DNA from: Oscillospiraceae bacterium
GTDB lineage: Bacteria; Bacillota; Clostridia; Oscillospirales; CAG-272
Assembly (NCBI GenBank): GCA_015064385.1
Contig: SVSI01000004.1
Span: 1 to 64,000 of the forward strand
DNA length: 64,000 bases
Direction of reading: 5' to 3'
Position 1 is the stretch's first letter. The number at the start of each line of letters is the position of its first letter. Below the pieces are notes generated by a model. That model was given only the letters and a program-made list of their open reading frames with translations. It was not told the origin of the DNA and ran no database searches. Of the stretch, positions 1-8,592 are shown in pieces. The translations under genes and the position numbers were made by a program.

Positions 1-127
1 AGCCACTAATCGATTGACGGTGGCTCACCACCACACACTAAATTAGAAAGCTCAAGATATTTTGTGAGAGTTCGAAGTCATACGCAAAACGGCCGAAAAT
101 ATCTTTTTTATAGTCCTTACACAAAAA

Positions 128-157
128 CAGCGCGGCCGAAAGGCTGCGCTGTTTTTT
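128..157 (+). terminator. Rho-independent terminator-like hairpin, first copy
   Basis: A ten-base-pair stem (CAGCGCGGCC against GGCTGCGCTG, one G-T pair) is closed by a GAAA tetraloop and followed by TTTTTT. It could end whatever transcript enters from the left. The first 127 bases otherwise hold no gene I can recognise; one frame runs open from base 2 to a TAG at 44-46 and could be the tail of a gene outside the window. Confidence 0.6.
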
Positions 158-405
158 ACAGGGCGTAGTTACAGAAGAGAACCATCAAATTGCTTGCAAT
201 TTGGCATTTTGCCGAAGGCAAAATTTTGGTTCGAGTCCAGCGGTCGGCCGAAAGGCCGCGCTGTTTTTTACAGGGCGTAGTTACAGAAGAGAACCATCAA
301 ATTGCTTGCAATTTGGCATTTTGCCGAAGGCAAAATTTTGGTTCGAGTCCAGCGGTCAGCCATTCGGCTGCGCTGTTTTTTACAGGGCGTAGTTACAGAA
401 GAGAA
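128..405 (+). repeat. 112-bp tandem repeat with three terminator-like hairpins
   Basis: A 112-bp unit is repeated in direct tandem; equivalent bases sit at 151, 263 and 375, and the last copy breaks off near 405. Each unit contains, in order, a short hairpin (CAAATTGC/GCAATTTG), a second hairpin (ATTTTGCC/GGCAAAAT), the sequence GGTTCGAGTCC (228-238 and 340-350), which looks like a tRNA T-arm, and a GC-rich hairpin followed by six T. The GC-rich hairpins (128-151, 238-263, 350-375) differ in sequence but keep pairing, for example CGGCC/GGCCG against CAGCC/GGCTG. Short open frames inside the repeat are not genes. It may be a structured-RNA or tRNA-derived element; function unknown. Confidence 0.85.
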
Positions 406-409
406 ATAC

Positions 410-1300
410 TCAAATAGAAAATTCCTTTTCCTTAACGTAATCAATAAAGGTCTTCAGACTTTTCGACATCCACTTGTTTTTGTGATAAATAAGCTGTTTC
501 CAAATCTCAAGCTTCACGTCACATATATCAAGATAAGAAAGCTCGCCAGAGTCGATAAGGTCCTTGGTTACAAAATCGGGCAAAAATGAGATCATATTAC
601 TGCGCGCAACGGTCGTTGTGATAATGTCGGTCCTTCCGATCTCAAGAACGGGAGTTATCTCCAGAGATCTCTTTGCAAGCTCCTTGTCAAAAACGCGCCT
701 GTACCCCTGACCGTACTCGGTAAGAATAAAGGGCTCGTTTATAATGTCCTTTATGGAAAGACCGCAAACACCGGCAAATTTCGAGTTTGAGCTTGCAACG
801 AAGTGCATTGAAAGAAGCTCTTCCTTTGCAATGACGTAGTCCTTATTATATGAATGATTGTCGAGCGTAATAATAACGTCCGCCTCGTTGTGATCGAGCA
901 TATCGAACATATCGAGTGTGTCCGCTGTCGTGAATTTGATCGAGATCTTCGGGTACTTGCTGTGAAAATCTATGTAGTATGAGTTTATCATATCGTCGCA
1001 CACTGAGTCGGGAGTGACGATGTGAATGTGTCCCGAAAGCTCCTCGTCTCTGTTCAAGCTCTCTTTGAATTCCTCGGTAAGCACGCGGACTTGATTTGCG
1101 TACGCCAAAAGCTCGTGTCCGCGCCTGGTAAGTGTGATCGTATGGTTGATCCTCTCAAACAGCAGGCATCCAAGTTCATCCTCCAACTGCTTTATCTGGA
1201 ATGAGACGGTTGACTGCGAATATCCGAGTACCTCTGCGGCTTTCGTGAAGCTTCCAAGCTCGGCTACGTGGGTAAGGGTGATCAAATTTCGTAATTCCAT
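410..1300 (-). CDS. LysR-family transcriptional regulator
   Basis: A 296-residue LysR-type regulator. The N-terminal winged helix-turn-helix is visible in the first 60 residues (MELRNLITLTHVAELGSFTKAAEVL, then SQSTVSFQIKQLE), followed by a periplasmic-binding-like effector domain of normal length. I place the start at 1300, preceded by GGAG about nine bases upstream, rather than the in-frame ATG 36 bases earlier, because LysR proteins begin at this point. It is transcribed away from the symporter gene at 1524 across a 223-bp gap, the usual arrangement for a LysR protein that controls its divergent neighbour. The inducer cannot be read from sequence. The stop codon abuts the tandem repeat. Confidence 0.9.
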   Translation of the reverse strand: MELRNLITLTHVAELGSFTKAAEVLGYSQSTVSFQIKQLEDELGCLLFERINHTITLTRRGHELLAYANQVRVLTEEFKESLNRDEELSGHIHIVTPDSVCDDMINSYYIDFHSKYPKISIKFTTADTLDMFDMLDHNEADVIITLDNHSYNKDYVIAKEELLSMHFVASSNSKFAGVCGLSIKDIINEPFILTEYGQGYRRVFDKELAKRSLEITPVLEIGRTDIITTTVARSNMISFLPDFVTKDLIDSGELSYLDICDVKLEIWKQLIYHKNKWMSKSLKTFIDYVKEKEFSI

Positions 1301-1523
1301 TTTGCATTTCTCCAAGATCGAAAATATTGATGGCAATAATCAAAACAATTTGTTTGACTAATCTTGATTTTTATTATATAATTATTTACAAGGAAAAGCA
1401 AGATATATTTAAGAATTTTTTCGTGTTTTGTAAAAATATTTTATCAAATCCCGTGACTATGGGAAAAACGAAGCTGTTTTTAAGTATATCTGCGTAATCT
1501 TTTCATCTTGGAGGTATGTAAAA

Positions 1524-3083
1524 ATGACACAACCGCAAATTTACACGATCGTCGCACTTGCCGTATATGCAATAGTGATGGCGCTTATCGGGTGCTTTAG
1601 CTTCGGCAAATCCAAAACGCTGGACGGCTTCCTTATAGGAGGCAGAAATATCGGCGGATGGCTGACCGCATTTTCTTACGGTACGACCTATTTTTCGGCA
1701 GTCGTTTTCGTCGGATACGCAGGTCAGCACGGCTGGAATATAGGTATCGGCGCTATCTGGATCGGTATCGGAAACGCGATACTCGGCTGTCTCCTTTCGT
1801 GGCTTCTGTTTGCAAACAGAACGAGAAAGATGACGAAAAAGCTGAACGCCAGAACAATGTCCGACTATTTCGAAAAGCGTTATAATTCAAAGGGAATGAA
1901 GATCCTTGCGGCGGTAATTATATTCGTATTCCTCGTTCCTTACTCGGCGGCAGTTTACAAGGGACTCGGCTCGCTTTTCAGTGCCGTTTTCCCGGGCGTT
2001 GAAACTTGGGTATGGATGCTTATTATTGCGGCACTTACCGCAGTTTATCTCGTAGTAGGTGGTTACGTTGCAACGGCTTACACCGACCTTGTGCAGGGTA
2101 TTATTATGATCGTCGGTGTCGTTTGTCTTGTAATTGCGGTGCTCGGACATGAAAACGTCGGCGGTGTCGGCGGACTTATCGAAAACCTTAATAATTTCAA
2201 GTCACTTCCGGGTGATCCCAATCCCACCACGGGCAGTCAATTGACGAATATTTTCGGCGGATCGGCATTCAAATTCCTTTGCTTCAATATTATGCTTACG
2301 AGCTTCGGTACGTGGGGTCTTCCTCAGATGATCGGCAAATTCTATGCGATCAAAGATACTGCCGCTATTAAGCGCGGTACGGTTATTTCTACTATCTTCT
2401 GTCTCGTCATCGGTTGCGGCGCATACCTCATCGGCTCTACCTCTCGACTCGTGCTTGGCGGTCAGCTTCCCGAAGGCGGTATCGACGCCATAATTCCCGC
2501 AGTTCTGATAGAGGTTCTCGGCAACGGAACGCTTGGTGTTATACTTTTGGCAATTATTATGATCCTCCTGCTTTCGGCATCAATGTCCACGCTTGAGGCA
2601 GTCGTTCTGACGTCTGCTTCAGCAGTTGCGGTTGACCTTATCCCTTCGGTGATAAAGAAGAAAATAAAACCCGATCATCAGATGGTTTTAACCAGAATCC
2701 TTTGCCTTGTGTTCGTTGCTTGCTCGTTCATTTTTGCAACTCAAAATATTCCGATCATAGTAAGTCTTATGTCCTTCTCGTGGGGACTCGTCTCCGGCTG
2801 CTTTATCGGACCGTACATTTGGGGACTTTTCTCAAAGAAGATCACCAAGATCGGCGCGTATGCAGGCATCCTTTCGGGACTGCTTACGGTCGGCGGAGCA
2901 ACGCTCGTTATCTCCCTGCAGTCCGGATTCTCGGCGGCGGCTGCCAAATCGCCCGAGATGGGTGTTGCGGCAATGACGGTCTCTATGATCGTCGTTCCGC
3001 TGGTAAGTCTTTGCACCAAGAATAAAAAGGCGGACGCAGAGCGCGTTGAGGAGATCTTTGAGTGCTATAAGGAAAACGACTGA
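1524..3083 (+). CDS. sodium:solute symporter (SSS family)
   Basis: A 519-residue inner-membrane protein of the sodium/solute symporter family. It has about 13 hydrophobic segments and family features such as the N-terminal GFLIGGRNIGGWLTAFSYGTT region (around residue 35), where substrate and Na+ sites of the LeuT-like fold lie. A strong ribosome site (GGAGGT) lies eight bases before the ATG. Family members carry proline, pantothenate, sugars, sialic acid or iodide, and the sequence does not allow me to choose. It probably forms a regulon with the divergent LysR gene and is followed at once by a terminator, so it is monocistronic. I see no specific reason to link it to the nucleic-acid locus that follows. 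Confidence 0.88.
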   Translation: MTQPQIYTIVALAVYAIVMALIGCFSFGKSKTLDGFLIGGRNIGGWLTAFSYGTTYFSAVVFVGYAGQHGWNIGIGAIWIGIGNAILGCLLSWLLFANRTRKMTKKLNARTMSDYFEKRYNSKGMKILAAVIIFVFLVPYSAAVYKGLGSLFSAVFPGVETWVWMLIIAALTAVYLVVGGYVATAYTDLVQGIIMIVGVVCLVIAVLGHENVGGVGGLIENLNNFKSLPGDPNPTTGSQLTNIFGGSAFKFLCFNIMLTSFGTWGLPQMIGKFYAIKDTAAIKRGTVISTIFCLVIGCGAYLIGSTSRLVLGGQLPEGGIDAIIPAVLIEVLGNGTLGVILLAIIMILLLSASMSTLEAVVLTSASAVAVDLIPSVIKKKIKPDHQMVLTRILCLVFVACSFIFATQNIPIIVSLMSFSWGLVSGCFIGPYIWGLFSKKITKIGAYAGILSGLLTVGGATLVISLQSGFSAAAAKSPEMGVAAMTVSMIVVPLVSLCTKNKKADAERVEEIFECYKEND

Positions 3084-3094
3084 AAATAATGAAA

Positions 3095-3125
3095 AAACAC
3101 CTGTTTCCGAACAGGTGTTTTTTTG
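3095..3125 (+). terminator. Rho-independent terminator after the symporter
   Basis: Eleven-base-pair stem AAACACCTGTT/AACAGGTGTTT with a TCCG loop, followed by a T run. Confidence 0.88.
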
Positions 3126-3232
3126 TTCGATTATATGGCGCAAACGGTGTATGCAAATTGACAAAAATAGCGTCAAATAATTGTGAAAAATGTAGAAAAA
3201 AATATTTTTGTGCAAAAGTTGTGAAAAAGCAC

Positions 3233-3262
3233 TTGCTTTTTGTATATTAGTAGTGTTATAAT
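3233..3262 (+). promoter_or_regulatory. sigma-A-type promoter before the RDD gene
   Basis: TTGCTT (3233-3238) and TATAAT (3257-3262) are separated by 18 bases and lie 50 bases before the RDD start. This is likely the promoter for the RDD gene and possibly the ABC operon behind it. Confidence 0.6.
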
Positions 3263-3312
3263 AATCGTGTGTAATTATGCTTGGGTAAAATATGTGCAAG
3301 GGAGGTAAGAAA

Positions 3313-4065
3313 ATGTACGATCTTCAGAAGGCAAGTATGTGGAAAAGAATATCCGCGTGGCTATTTGACTTTATTATGATAGCTATTCTTACCGTCGGTG
3401 TTGCATATATTTTGACAACCGTTCTTTCATACGATTCGTACGCTGACAGATTCAACTCGATAAAGGAAAAGTATGCCACCGAGTACGGTGTCGATCTCAG
3501 CGTTACGGATATCGAGTCCCTTTCAGAACAGGAAAAGGAAAATTACGAAAAAGCAGACGCCGCGTTTGCTGCCGACAAAGAGGCAGCGTACGCATTCCGT
3601 ATGCTCATAAATCTTGCATTCATCATAACCACGTTCAGTATTTTGCTCGCCTTTGTCGTGCTCGAGTTCGTCGTGCCCCTCCTTTTCGGAAACGGGCAAA
3701 CGCTCGGCAAAAAGATATTCGGCATTGGAGTTATGCGCGAGGACGGAGTTAAGGTATCTCCCGTTCTCGTCTTTACAAGAGCTATTTTGGGTAAGTGTAC
3801 CCTCGAAACTCTCGTACCCGTACTGACTATCGTTATGATGATTTTTGGTATTATAGGCATTATGGGACCGCTTATCCTCTTTGCGCTGCTCATTATAGAG
3901 ATCGCACTTATGGCGGCAACGAAAGGCAACCAGGCAATTCACGATAAGCTCTCTTATACGGTAACGGTCGATATGGCAAGTCAGCTGATATTCGATACAC
4001 CCGAAGCGCTCCTCGAGTACAAAAAGCGCATACACGCCGAGGAAAGCGAAAACAAGGAGTATTGA
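3313..4065 (+). CDS. RDD-family membrane protein
   Basis: About 250 residues. The RDD signature is visible: WKRISAWLFDF (Arg and Asp in the first membrane helix) and the later GQTLGKKIFGIGV motif between helices. A charged, probably extracytoplasmic insert of roughly 60 residues lies between helices 1 and 2, and four to five membrane segments are present. I start at 3313, seven bases after GGGAGGT; an upstream in-frame ATG at 3292 overlaps the ribosome site. RDD proteins are poorly characterised; some act in ion or antiporter transport. The gene lies 85 bases before the ABC ATPase on the same strand, with no terminator between, so it may be cotranscribed with the importer. Confidence 0.85.
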   Translation: MYDLQKASMWKRISAWLFDFIMIAILTVGVAYILTTVLSYDSYADRFNSIKEKYATEYGVDLSVTDIESLSEQEKENYEKADAAFAADKEAAYAFRMLINLAFIITTFSILLAFVVLEFVVPLLFGNGQTLGKKIFGIGVMREDGVKVSPVLVFTRAILGKCTLETLVPVLTIVMMIFGIIGIMGPLILFALLIIEIALMAATKGNQAIHDKLSYTVTVDMASQLIFDTPEALLEYKKRIHAEESENKEY

Positions 4066-4149
4066 CTGCTTACTAAAACAATACGAAAGCAATTAAATTT
4101 GTTTTGAAAATTTATTTCAGATAAACAAACAAGGAAAGGAAAAAACAAA

Positions 4150-5238
4150 ATGAAAGTTGTTTTGCAAAATCTGACCAAAATTTTCCCCTCCCGCAACAAG
4201 AAGGGTGAGGAAGTTGTAGCGGTCAACGATTTCACCTTTACTATTCCCGACGGAAAGCTGATAGGACTTCTCGGTCCCTCCGGATGCGGAAAGAGTACCA
4301 CGCTTTACATGATAAGCGGACTCCAGAAGCCCTCGGGCGGACAGATCTTCTTCGGCGACGATGACGTCACCGAGCTCTCTGCCGAGAACAGAGGCGTAGG
4401 ACTCGTGTTCCAGAACTACGCGCTTTATCCTCACATGACGGTAAAGCAGAACATTATGTTCCCCCTTCAGAACCTCAAGGGCGAGGACAAGCTCACCAAG
4501 ACCGAGATGATCGAGCGTGCATACACTGCCGCAAAGCTCGTACAGATCGACGATCTTATGGACAGAAAGCCGAGCGAGCTCTCCGGAGGTCAGCAGCAGA
4601 GAGTTGCTATTGCGAGAGCACTCGTTAAGATGCCTAAAGTGCTTCTTCTCGACGAGCCGCTTTCCAACCTCGACGCGCGTCTTCGTCTTCAGACCCGTGA
4701 AGAGATCAGAAGAATCCAGAAGGAGACCGGAATTACCACCATCTTCGTAACGCACGACCAGGAAGAGGCGATGAGCATCTCCGATATGATCGTAGTTATG
4801 AAGCTCGGTGTAGTACAGCAGACCGGTAAGCCCCAGGACGTTTACGACGATCCGGTAAACCTCTTCGTTGCAAAGTTCCTCGGAACTCCTCCGATCAACG
4901 TATTTAATGGAAAAGTTGCTGACGGAAAGCTCTACATAGGCGATGCTGCCGTTCTCGATACTCCCGGAGTTGCCGATCAGGAGGTTACCGTCGGTATCAG
5001 ACCCGAGGGCTTCATCCTTGACGATAACGGACCTCTCGTATGTAAGCTCAGCGGTATCGAGGTAATGGGACGTGACGTAAGCGTAGTTTCTACTCACGAG
5101 GCGTCGCTCAACCCCGTTATCCGTTCGATAATCAACGCAGATAACAAGATTGCCGCAGGCGAGACCGTAAGCTACTCGCTCAAGGCACATAAGGTTATGA
5201 TCTTCTCCAAAGAAGACGAAAGCAGAATTTATTTCTGA
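4150..5238 (+). CDS. ABC importer ATPase, MalK/UgpC type
   Basis: A 362-residue cytoplasmic ATPase that would energise the two permeases behind it. Walker A GPSGCGKST is at 42-50, the signature LSGGQQQR at 144-151, Walker B VLLLDEP at 164-170 and the switch His at 202. The C-terminal 120 residues form the TOBE/regulatory region typical of the CUT1 (MalK, UgpC, MsmX) class, so length and architecture are normal. AAGGAAAGG lies upstream of the ATG and the next gene starts 13 bases after the stop. CUT1 ATPases usually serve oligosaccharide or glycerol-phosphate importers; the nuclease genes further along the operon suggest a different cargo here, which is inference. Confidence 0.95.
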   Translation: MKVVLQNLTKIFPSRNKKGEEVVAVNDFTFTIPDGKLIGLLGPSGCGKSTTLYMISGLQKPSGGQIFFGDDDVTELSAENRGVGLVFQNYALYPHMTVKQNIMFPLQNLKGEDKLTKTEMIERAYTAAKLVQIDDLMDRKPSELSGGQQQRVAIARALVKMPKVLLLDEPLSNLDARLRLQTREEIRRIQKETGITTIFVTHDQEEAMSISDMIVVMKLGVVQQTGKPQDVYDDPVNLFVAKFLGTPPINVFNGKVADGKLYIGDAAVLDTPGVADQEVTVGIRPEGFILDDNGPLVCKLSGIEVMGRDVSVVSTHEASLNPVIRSIINADNKIAAGETVSYSLKAHKVMIFSKEDESRIYF

Positions 5239-5251
5239 GAGGAGATAAACG

Positions 5252-6184
5252 ATGGTAGAAAGTAAACATCAATGGAAAGCGTGGCTTTACCTCTCTCCTG
5301 CGATCGTGCTCCTTCTGATATTTACGGTATGGCCGATTATAAACACCGTCTATATTTCCTTCCTTGAAGGTTATAACACGATGGGTGCCGCAGCCGGAAT
5401 TCAGTACGAGTTCGGTTTCGCAAACTACGTGAACGTAATAGACTACAAGGAATTCGTTACCTGTCTGACTAACACGATGCTTCTTTGTGTGCTTACCGTT
5501 CCGCTCTCAACCATTCTCGCGCTTCTCATAGCAGTATGTCTTAACGCGATCAAACCTCTCCAGAAGCTTCTTCAAACGATATTCTTCCTCCCTTACGTTA
5601 CGAACTCGATAGCAATAGGAATGGTATTTGCTGCGATGTTTAACGTGATCGAGCTTAGCCCCGGCGTTATCGAATCTCCCGGTATAATCAATAATCTTCT
5701 CGGGCTGTTCGGTGTTGATCCTATCAAATGGGTAACCGTTGGATCGTCTTACTGGGCTAACATTGCCGTAATGGTAATTTATATCGTATGGAACGCGCTT
5801 CCTTTTAAGATCCTTATTCTTCTCGGCGGACTCCAGAGCGTCAACAAGCAGTACTACGATGCCGCAAAGGTTGACGGAACGAGCCGTGCAAGAGTGTTCA
5901 CCAGAATCACCGTTCCGCTTCTTTCCCCGATGCTCGCATACGTAGTTATCACCGGATTTATCGGCGGATTCAAGGAATATTCAAGTATCGTCGGTATATT
6001 CGGAGACGATATGGGACCGACGGGTGAGCCCTTCCGACTCAACACGATGGTCGGATTTATCTATAGGGCAATAGAGGGAAGCCACGTCGGACGTGCAAGT
6101 GCTGCAGCACTTATACTGTTCGGTATCATTCTTATCGTAACGCTTATCAACCTTTACGTAAGTAAAAAGAAAACTCACTATTAA
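5252..6184 (+). CDS. ABC importer permease, MalF/UgpA type
   Basis: A 310-residue membrane subunit with six predicted helices. The EAA loop that docks on the ATPase is seen as DAAKVDG at residues 203-209. It belongs to the binding-protein-dependent permease family (first CUT1 permease) but lacks the long periplasmic loop of enteric MalF. It forms a heterodimer with the next gene product. Thirteen bases separate it from the ATPase gene and 12 from the second permease, with GGAG-like sites before each, so the genes are one transcript. Confidence 0.93.
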   Translation: MVESKHQWKAWLYLSPAIVLLLIFTVWPIINTVYISFLEGYNTMGAAAGIQYEFGFANYVNVIDYKEFVTCLTNTMLLCVLTVPLSTILALLIAVCLNAIKPLQKLLQTIFFLPYVTNSIAIGMVFAAMFNVIELSPGVIESPGIINNLLGLFGVDPIKWVTVGSSYWANIAVMVIYIVWNALPFKILILLGGLQSVNKQYYDAAKVDGTSRARVFTRITVPLLSPMLAYVVITGFIGGFKEYSSIVGIFGDDMGPTGEPFRLNTMVGFIYRAIEGSHVGRASAAALILFGIILIVTLINLYVSKKKTHY

Positions 6185-6196
6185 GGAGGTGCCGTA

Positions 6197-7090
6197 ATGT
6201 CAGAGAAAAATAATGTAACTATGCAAGAAAAAGATCTGCAAAAGGTATCCTCCAAGCAGAAAGTGGGAAAAATATTCGTAATGATCGCTCTTTATGCCTT
6301 CCTTATTCTGATGGCGTTGATCATAATTTTCCCGTTCTACTGGATGCTGATTTCTTCGGTAAAAACGATAGACGAGTACAAGCTCCCCGTGCCTACGCTT
6401 TTCCCGCGTAAGATATTACTGTCTAACTACGTGGACGCGTTCAATACCGCAAAGCTTGGTACACTTTTCGTAAATACACTTTACGTTGGACTCGTATCGA
6501 CGATCCTTTCGCTGGTCATCACCGTAATTTCGGCGTTTGCGTTCGCACGTCTTGAATTCAAGGGAAGAAACGCACTTTTCGCAGCTCTCCTTGCAACTAT
6601 GATGATCCCCGGCGAGCTCTTTACCATTACCAACTATATCACCGTTAACGCCTTCGGTTGGATGCACACCTTTACCGTACTTATTGTTCCGTTCCTTGTA
6701 AGTGTGTTCTACATTTATCTGCTACGTCAGAACTTTTTGCAGATACCGAACGAGCTTTATCTCGCGGCGAAGGTTGACGGAACGAGCGACCTCAAATACC
6801 TCTGGAAGGTAATGATCCCGCTCTCGCTCCCCACTCTTATCTCGATAACGATACTTAAGATGATGGGTGCTTGGAACTCGTACGTATGGCCCAGACTCGT
6901 TGCTAACGACGAGGCGCACCGCCTTATCACCAACGGTCTCCGTAATGCGTTTACCGACTCCACGGGAGAGGTTAACATTCCCGTACAGATGGCGGCAGTT
7001 GCTATCGTATCATTCCCGCTCTTTATGGTGTTTATCTTCCTCAGAAAGTACATTATGAAGGGCGTATCGCGCAGCGGTATCAAGGGCTAA
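6197..7090 (+). CDS. ABC importer permease, MalG/UgpE type
   Basis: A 297-residue second permease with six helices and a cytoplasmic N-terminal tail of about 25 residues. The EAA loop AAKVDG is at residues 190-195, and the conserved N-terminal PFYWMLISSVK stretch of the MalG class is present. It starts seven bases after AAGGAGG and sits between the first permease and the binding-protein gene. The importer thus has a complete set of components in canonical order except that the binding protein comes last. Substrate cannot be told from this subunit. Confidence 0.93.
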   Translation: MSEKNNVTMQEKDLQKVSSKQKVGKIFVMIALYAFLILMALIIIFPFYWMLISSVKTIDEYKLPVPTLFPRKILLSNYVDAFNTAKLGTLFVNTLYVGLVSTILSLVITVISAFAFARLEFKGRNALFAALLATMMIPGELFTITNYITVNAFGWMHTFTVLIVPFLVSVFYIYLLRQNFLQIPNELYLAAKVDGTSDLKYLWKVMIPLSLPTLISITILKMMGAWNSYVWPRLVANDEAHRLITNGLRNAFTDSTGEVNIPVQMAAVAIVSFPLFMVFIFLRKYIMKGVSRSGIKG

Positions 7091-7149
7091 TACAGTTAAT
7101 AAACGGAAAGCTCCGATTATTATACAAAATAAGAAAGGAACATTTTGAA

Positions 7150-8586
7150 ATGAAAAAAGTTCTCGTATCACTTCTTTTACTCGTTGCAGTTTGCCTGAAC
7201 GTTTTTGCTCTCGCATCCTGTAACAAAAAAGGCAAGCTCGGAGAGTTCGTAATCCCCGATGGCGGATTTGACACCAGCAAGGAAATCACCGTCAAATTCT
7301 ATCACACCATGGGACAGAACTTAAGCGACGTTCTCGTTCGTTATATCGATGAATTCAAGAAAATTTATCCGAATATCACGATCGAGCACGAGCAGGTTGG
7401 CGGCTACGACGACGTTCGCGATCAGATCAAGACCGAGATCACCGTTGGAAACCAGCCCAACATCGCATACTGCTATCCCGACCACGTTGCTCTCTACAAT
7501 ATGGCTAAAGCGACAGTTCCGCTTGACGTTCTTATCGAGAGCGATCTTGTAGTTAAAGATCAGGACGACAACCCCGTTCTTAACAGCAAAGGAGAGCCCG
7601 AGATTCTCGGACTTACCGACGCGCAGGTTGACGACTTCATCGACGGTTACTACGAAGAGGGAAGACAGTTCGGAGATGGCAAGATGTACACCCTTCCTCT
7701 CTCCAAATCGACCGAGGTTCTTTACTACAATAAGACCTTCTTTGATAAGCACAACATTACTCCTCCCAAGACCTGGGATGAGCTTGAGGCAGTTTGTGCG
7801 CAGATCAAGGCAATCGCAGGAGACGGTTGCACTCCTCTCGGATATGACTCTGAGTCCAACTGGTTCATCACCATGTGTGAGCAGTACGGCTCACCCTATA
7901 CCAGCGCAACCGGCGATCACTTCCTTTTTGACAATGATACCAACCGTGCTTTTGTTGAGAGATTCAGAAGTTGGTATGAGAAGGGTTATGTAACTACCCA
8001 GGAAATTTCCGGTGCTTACACCTCTAAGCTTTTCGTGGCGGAGAAGAGCTATATGTCCATTGGTTCTTCCGCAGGTGCAACTCACCAGAGACCTGAAAAG
8101 GGCGAGAACGGATATCCCTTCGAGGTAGGTATCACCACAGTTCCTCAGCTCAACGCAGACAACCCCAAGGTAATTTCTCAGGGACCTTCGCTCTGTATCT
8201 TCAATAAGGCAGATCCTCAGGAAGTTCTTGCTTCTTGGCTCTTCGTTAAGTACCTCACCACTACCGTTGAGTTCCAGGCAGAGTTCTCGATGGCATCGGG
8301 ATACGTTCCGGTAATCGAGTCTGTTGAGGAGCACGAGGCATACAAGGCATGGCTTGACAAGGGTAACGGCGGCGACTTTATCGCTGCACTCAGCGTTGAC
8401 GTATGTCTTGATCAGAAGGACGCTTACTACGTTTCTCCCGCATTCAACGGCTCTTCTACCGCACGTGACCAGGTTGGACTTCTTATGCAGAAGTGCCTTA
8501 CCGCAGATGCAGGCGGCGACGTCAAGAAGATGATCAAGAAGGCGTTTGAGGATGCGATTGCAGAGTGTAAGTATCAGGCGGGCTGA
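7150..8586 (+). CDS. ABC importer solute-binding lipoprotein (family 1)
   Basis: A 478-residue extracellular binding protein. The N-terminal signal peptide ends in a lipobox with Cys24 (FALASC), so the mature protein is anchored in the outer leaflet of the membrane. The early KFYHTMGQNLSDVLVRYI segment followed by FKKIYPNI is characteristic of family 1 (MalE/UgpB-like) binding proteins. It captures ligand for the permeases encoded just upstream. Only six bases separate its stop from the thermonuclease lipoprotein gene, so the two are almost certainly co-translated. The ligand is unknown: family precedent says oligosaccharide or glycerol-phosphodiester-like compounds; neighbouring nucleases suggest nucleotides, nucleosides or short oligonucleotides. 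Confidence 0.92.
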   Translation: MKKVLVSLLLLVAVCLNVFALASCNKKGKLGEFVIPDGGFDTSKEITVKFYHTMGQNLSDVLVRYIDEFKKIYPNITIEHEQVGGYDDVRDQIKTEITVGNQPNIAYCYPDHVALYNMAKATVPLDVLIESDLVVKDQDDNPVLNSKGEPEILGLTDAQVDDFIDGYYEEGRQFGDGKMYTLPLSKSTEVLYYNKTFFDKHNITPPKTWDELEAVCAQIKAIAGDGCTPLGYDSESNWFITMCEQYGSPYTSATGDHFLFDNDTNRAFVERFRSWYEKGYVTTQEISGAYTSKLFVAEKSYMSIGSSAGATHQRPEKGENGYPFEVGITTVPQLNADNPKVISQGPSLCIFNKADPQEVLASWLFVKYLTTTVEFQAEFSMASGYVPVIESVEEHEAYKAWLDKGNGGDFIAALSVDVCLDQKDAYYVSPAFNGSSTARDQVGLLMQKCLTADAGGDVKKMIKKAFEDAIAECKYQAG

Positions 8587-8592
8587 TAATTT

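Noticed and set aside
1..127. C-terminal end of a gene entering from the left (open from base 2 to a TAG at 44-46)
   Set aside because: Only about 14 codons are visible with no recognisable motif, so it is mentioned but not annotated as a gene.
128..405. Possible CRISPR array
   Set aside because: Only about two and a half long, contiguous copies with no unique spacers and no cas genes.
190..589. Several short overlapping open frames in the first 600 bases
   Set aside because: They repeat because the 112-bp DNA unit repeats; they lack ribosome sites and consist of hairpin and terminator sequence.
410..3083. LysR/symporter pair as part of the nucleic-acid feeding system
   Set aside because: A clean terminator and a new promoter separate it from 3313 onward, and SSS specificity cannot be read; proximity alone is too weak.
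4117..5190. 357-codon open frame opposite the ABC ATPase gene
   Set aside because: Shadow of a gene with complete Walker and signature motifs; no independent support.
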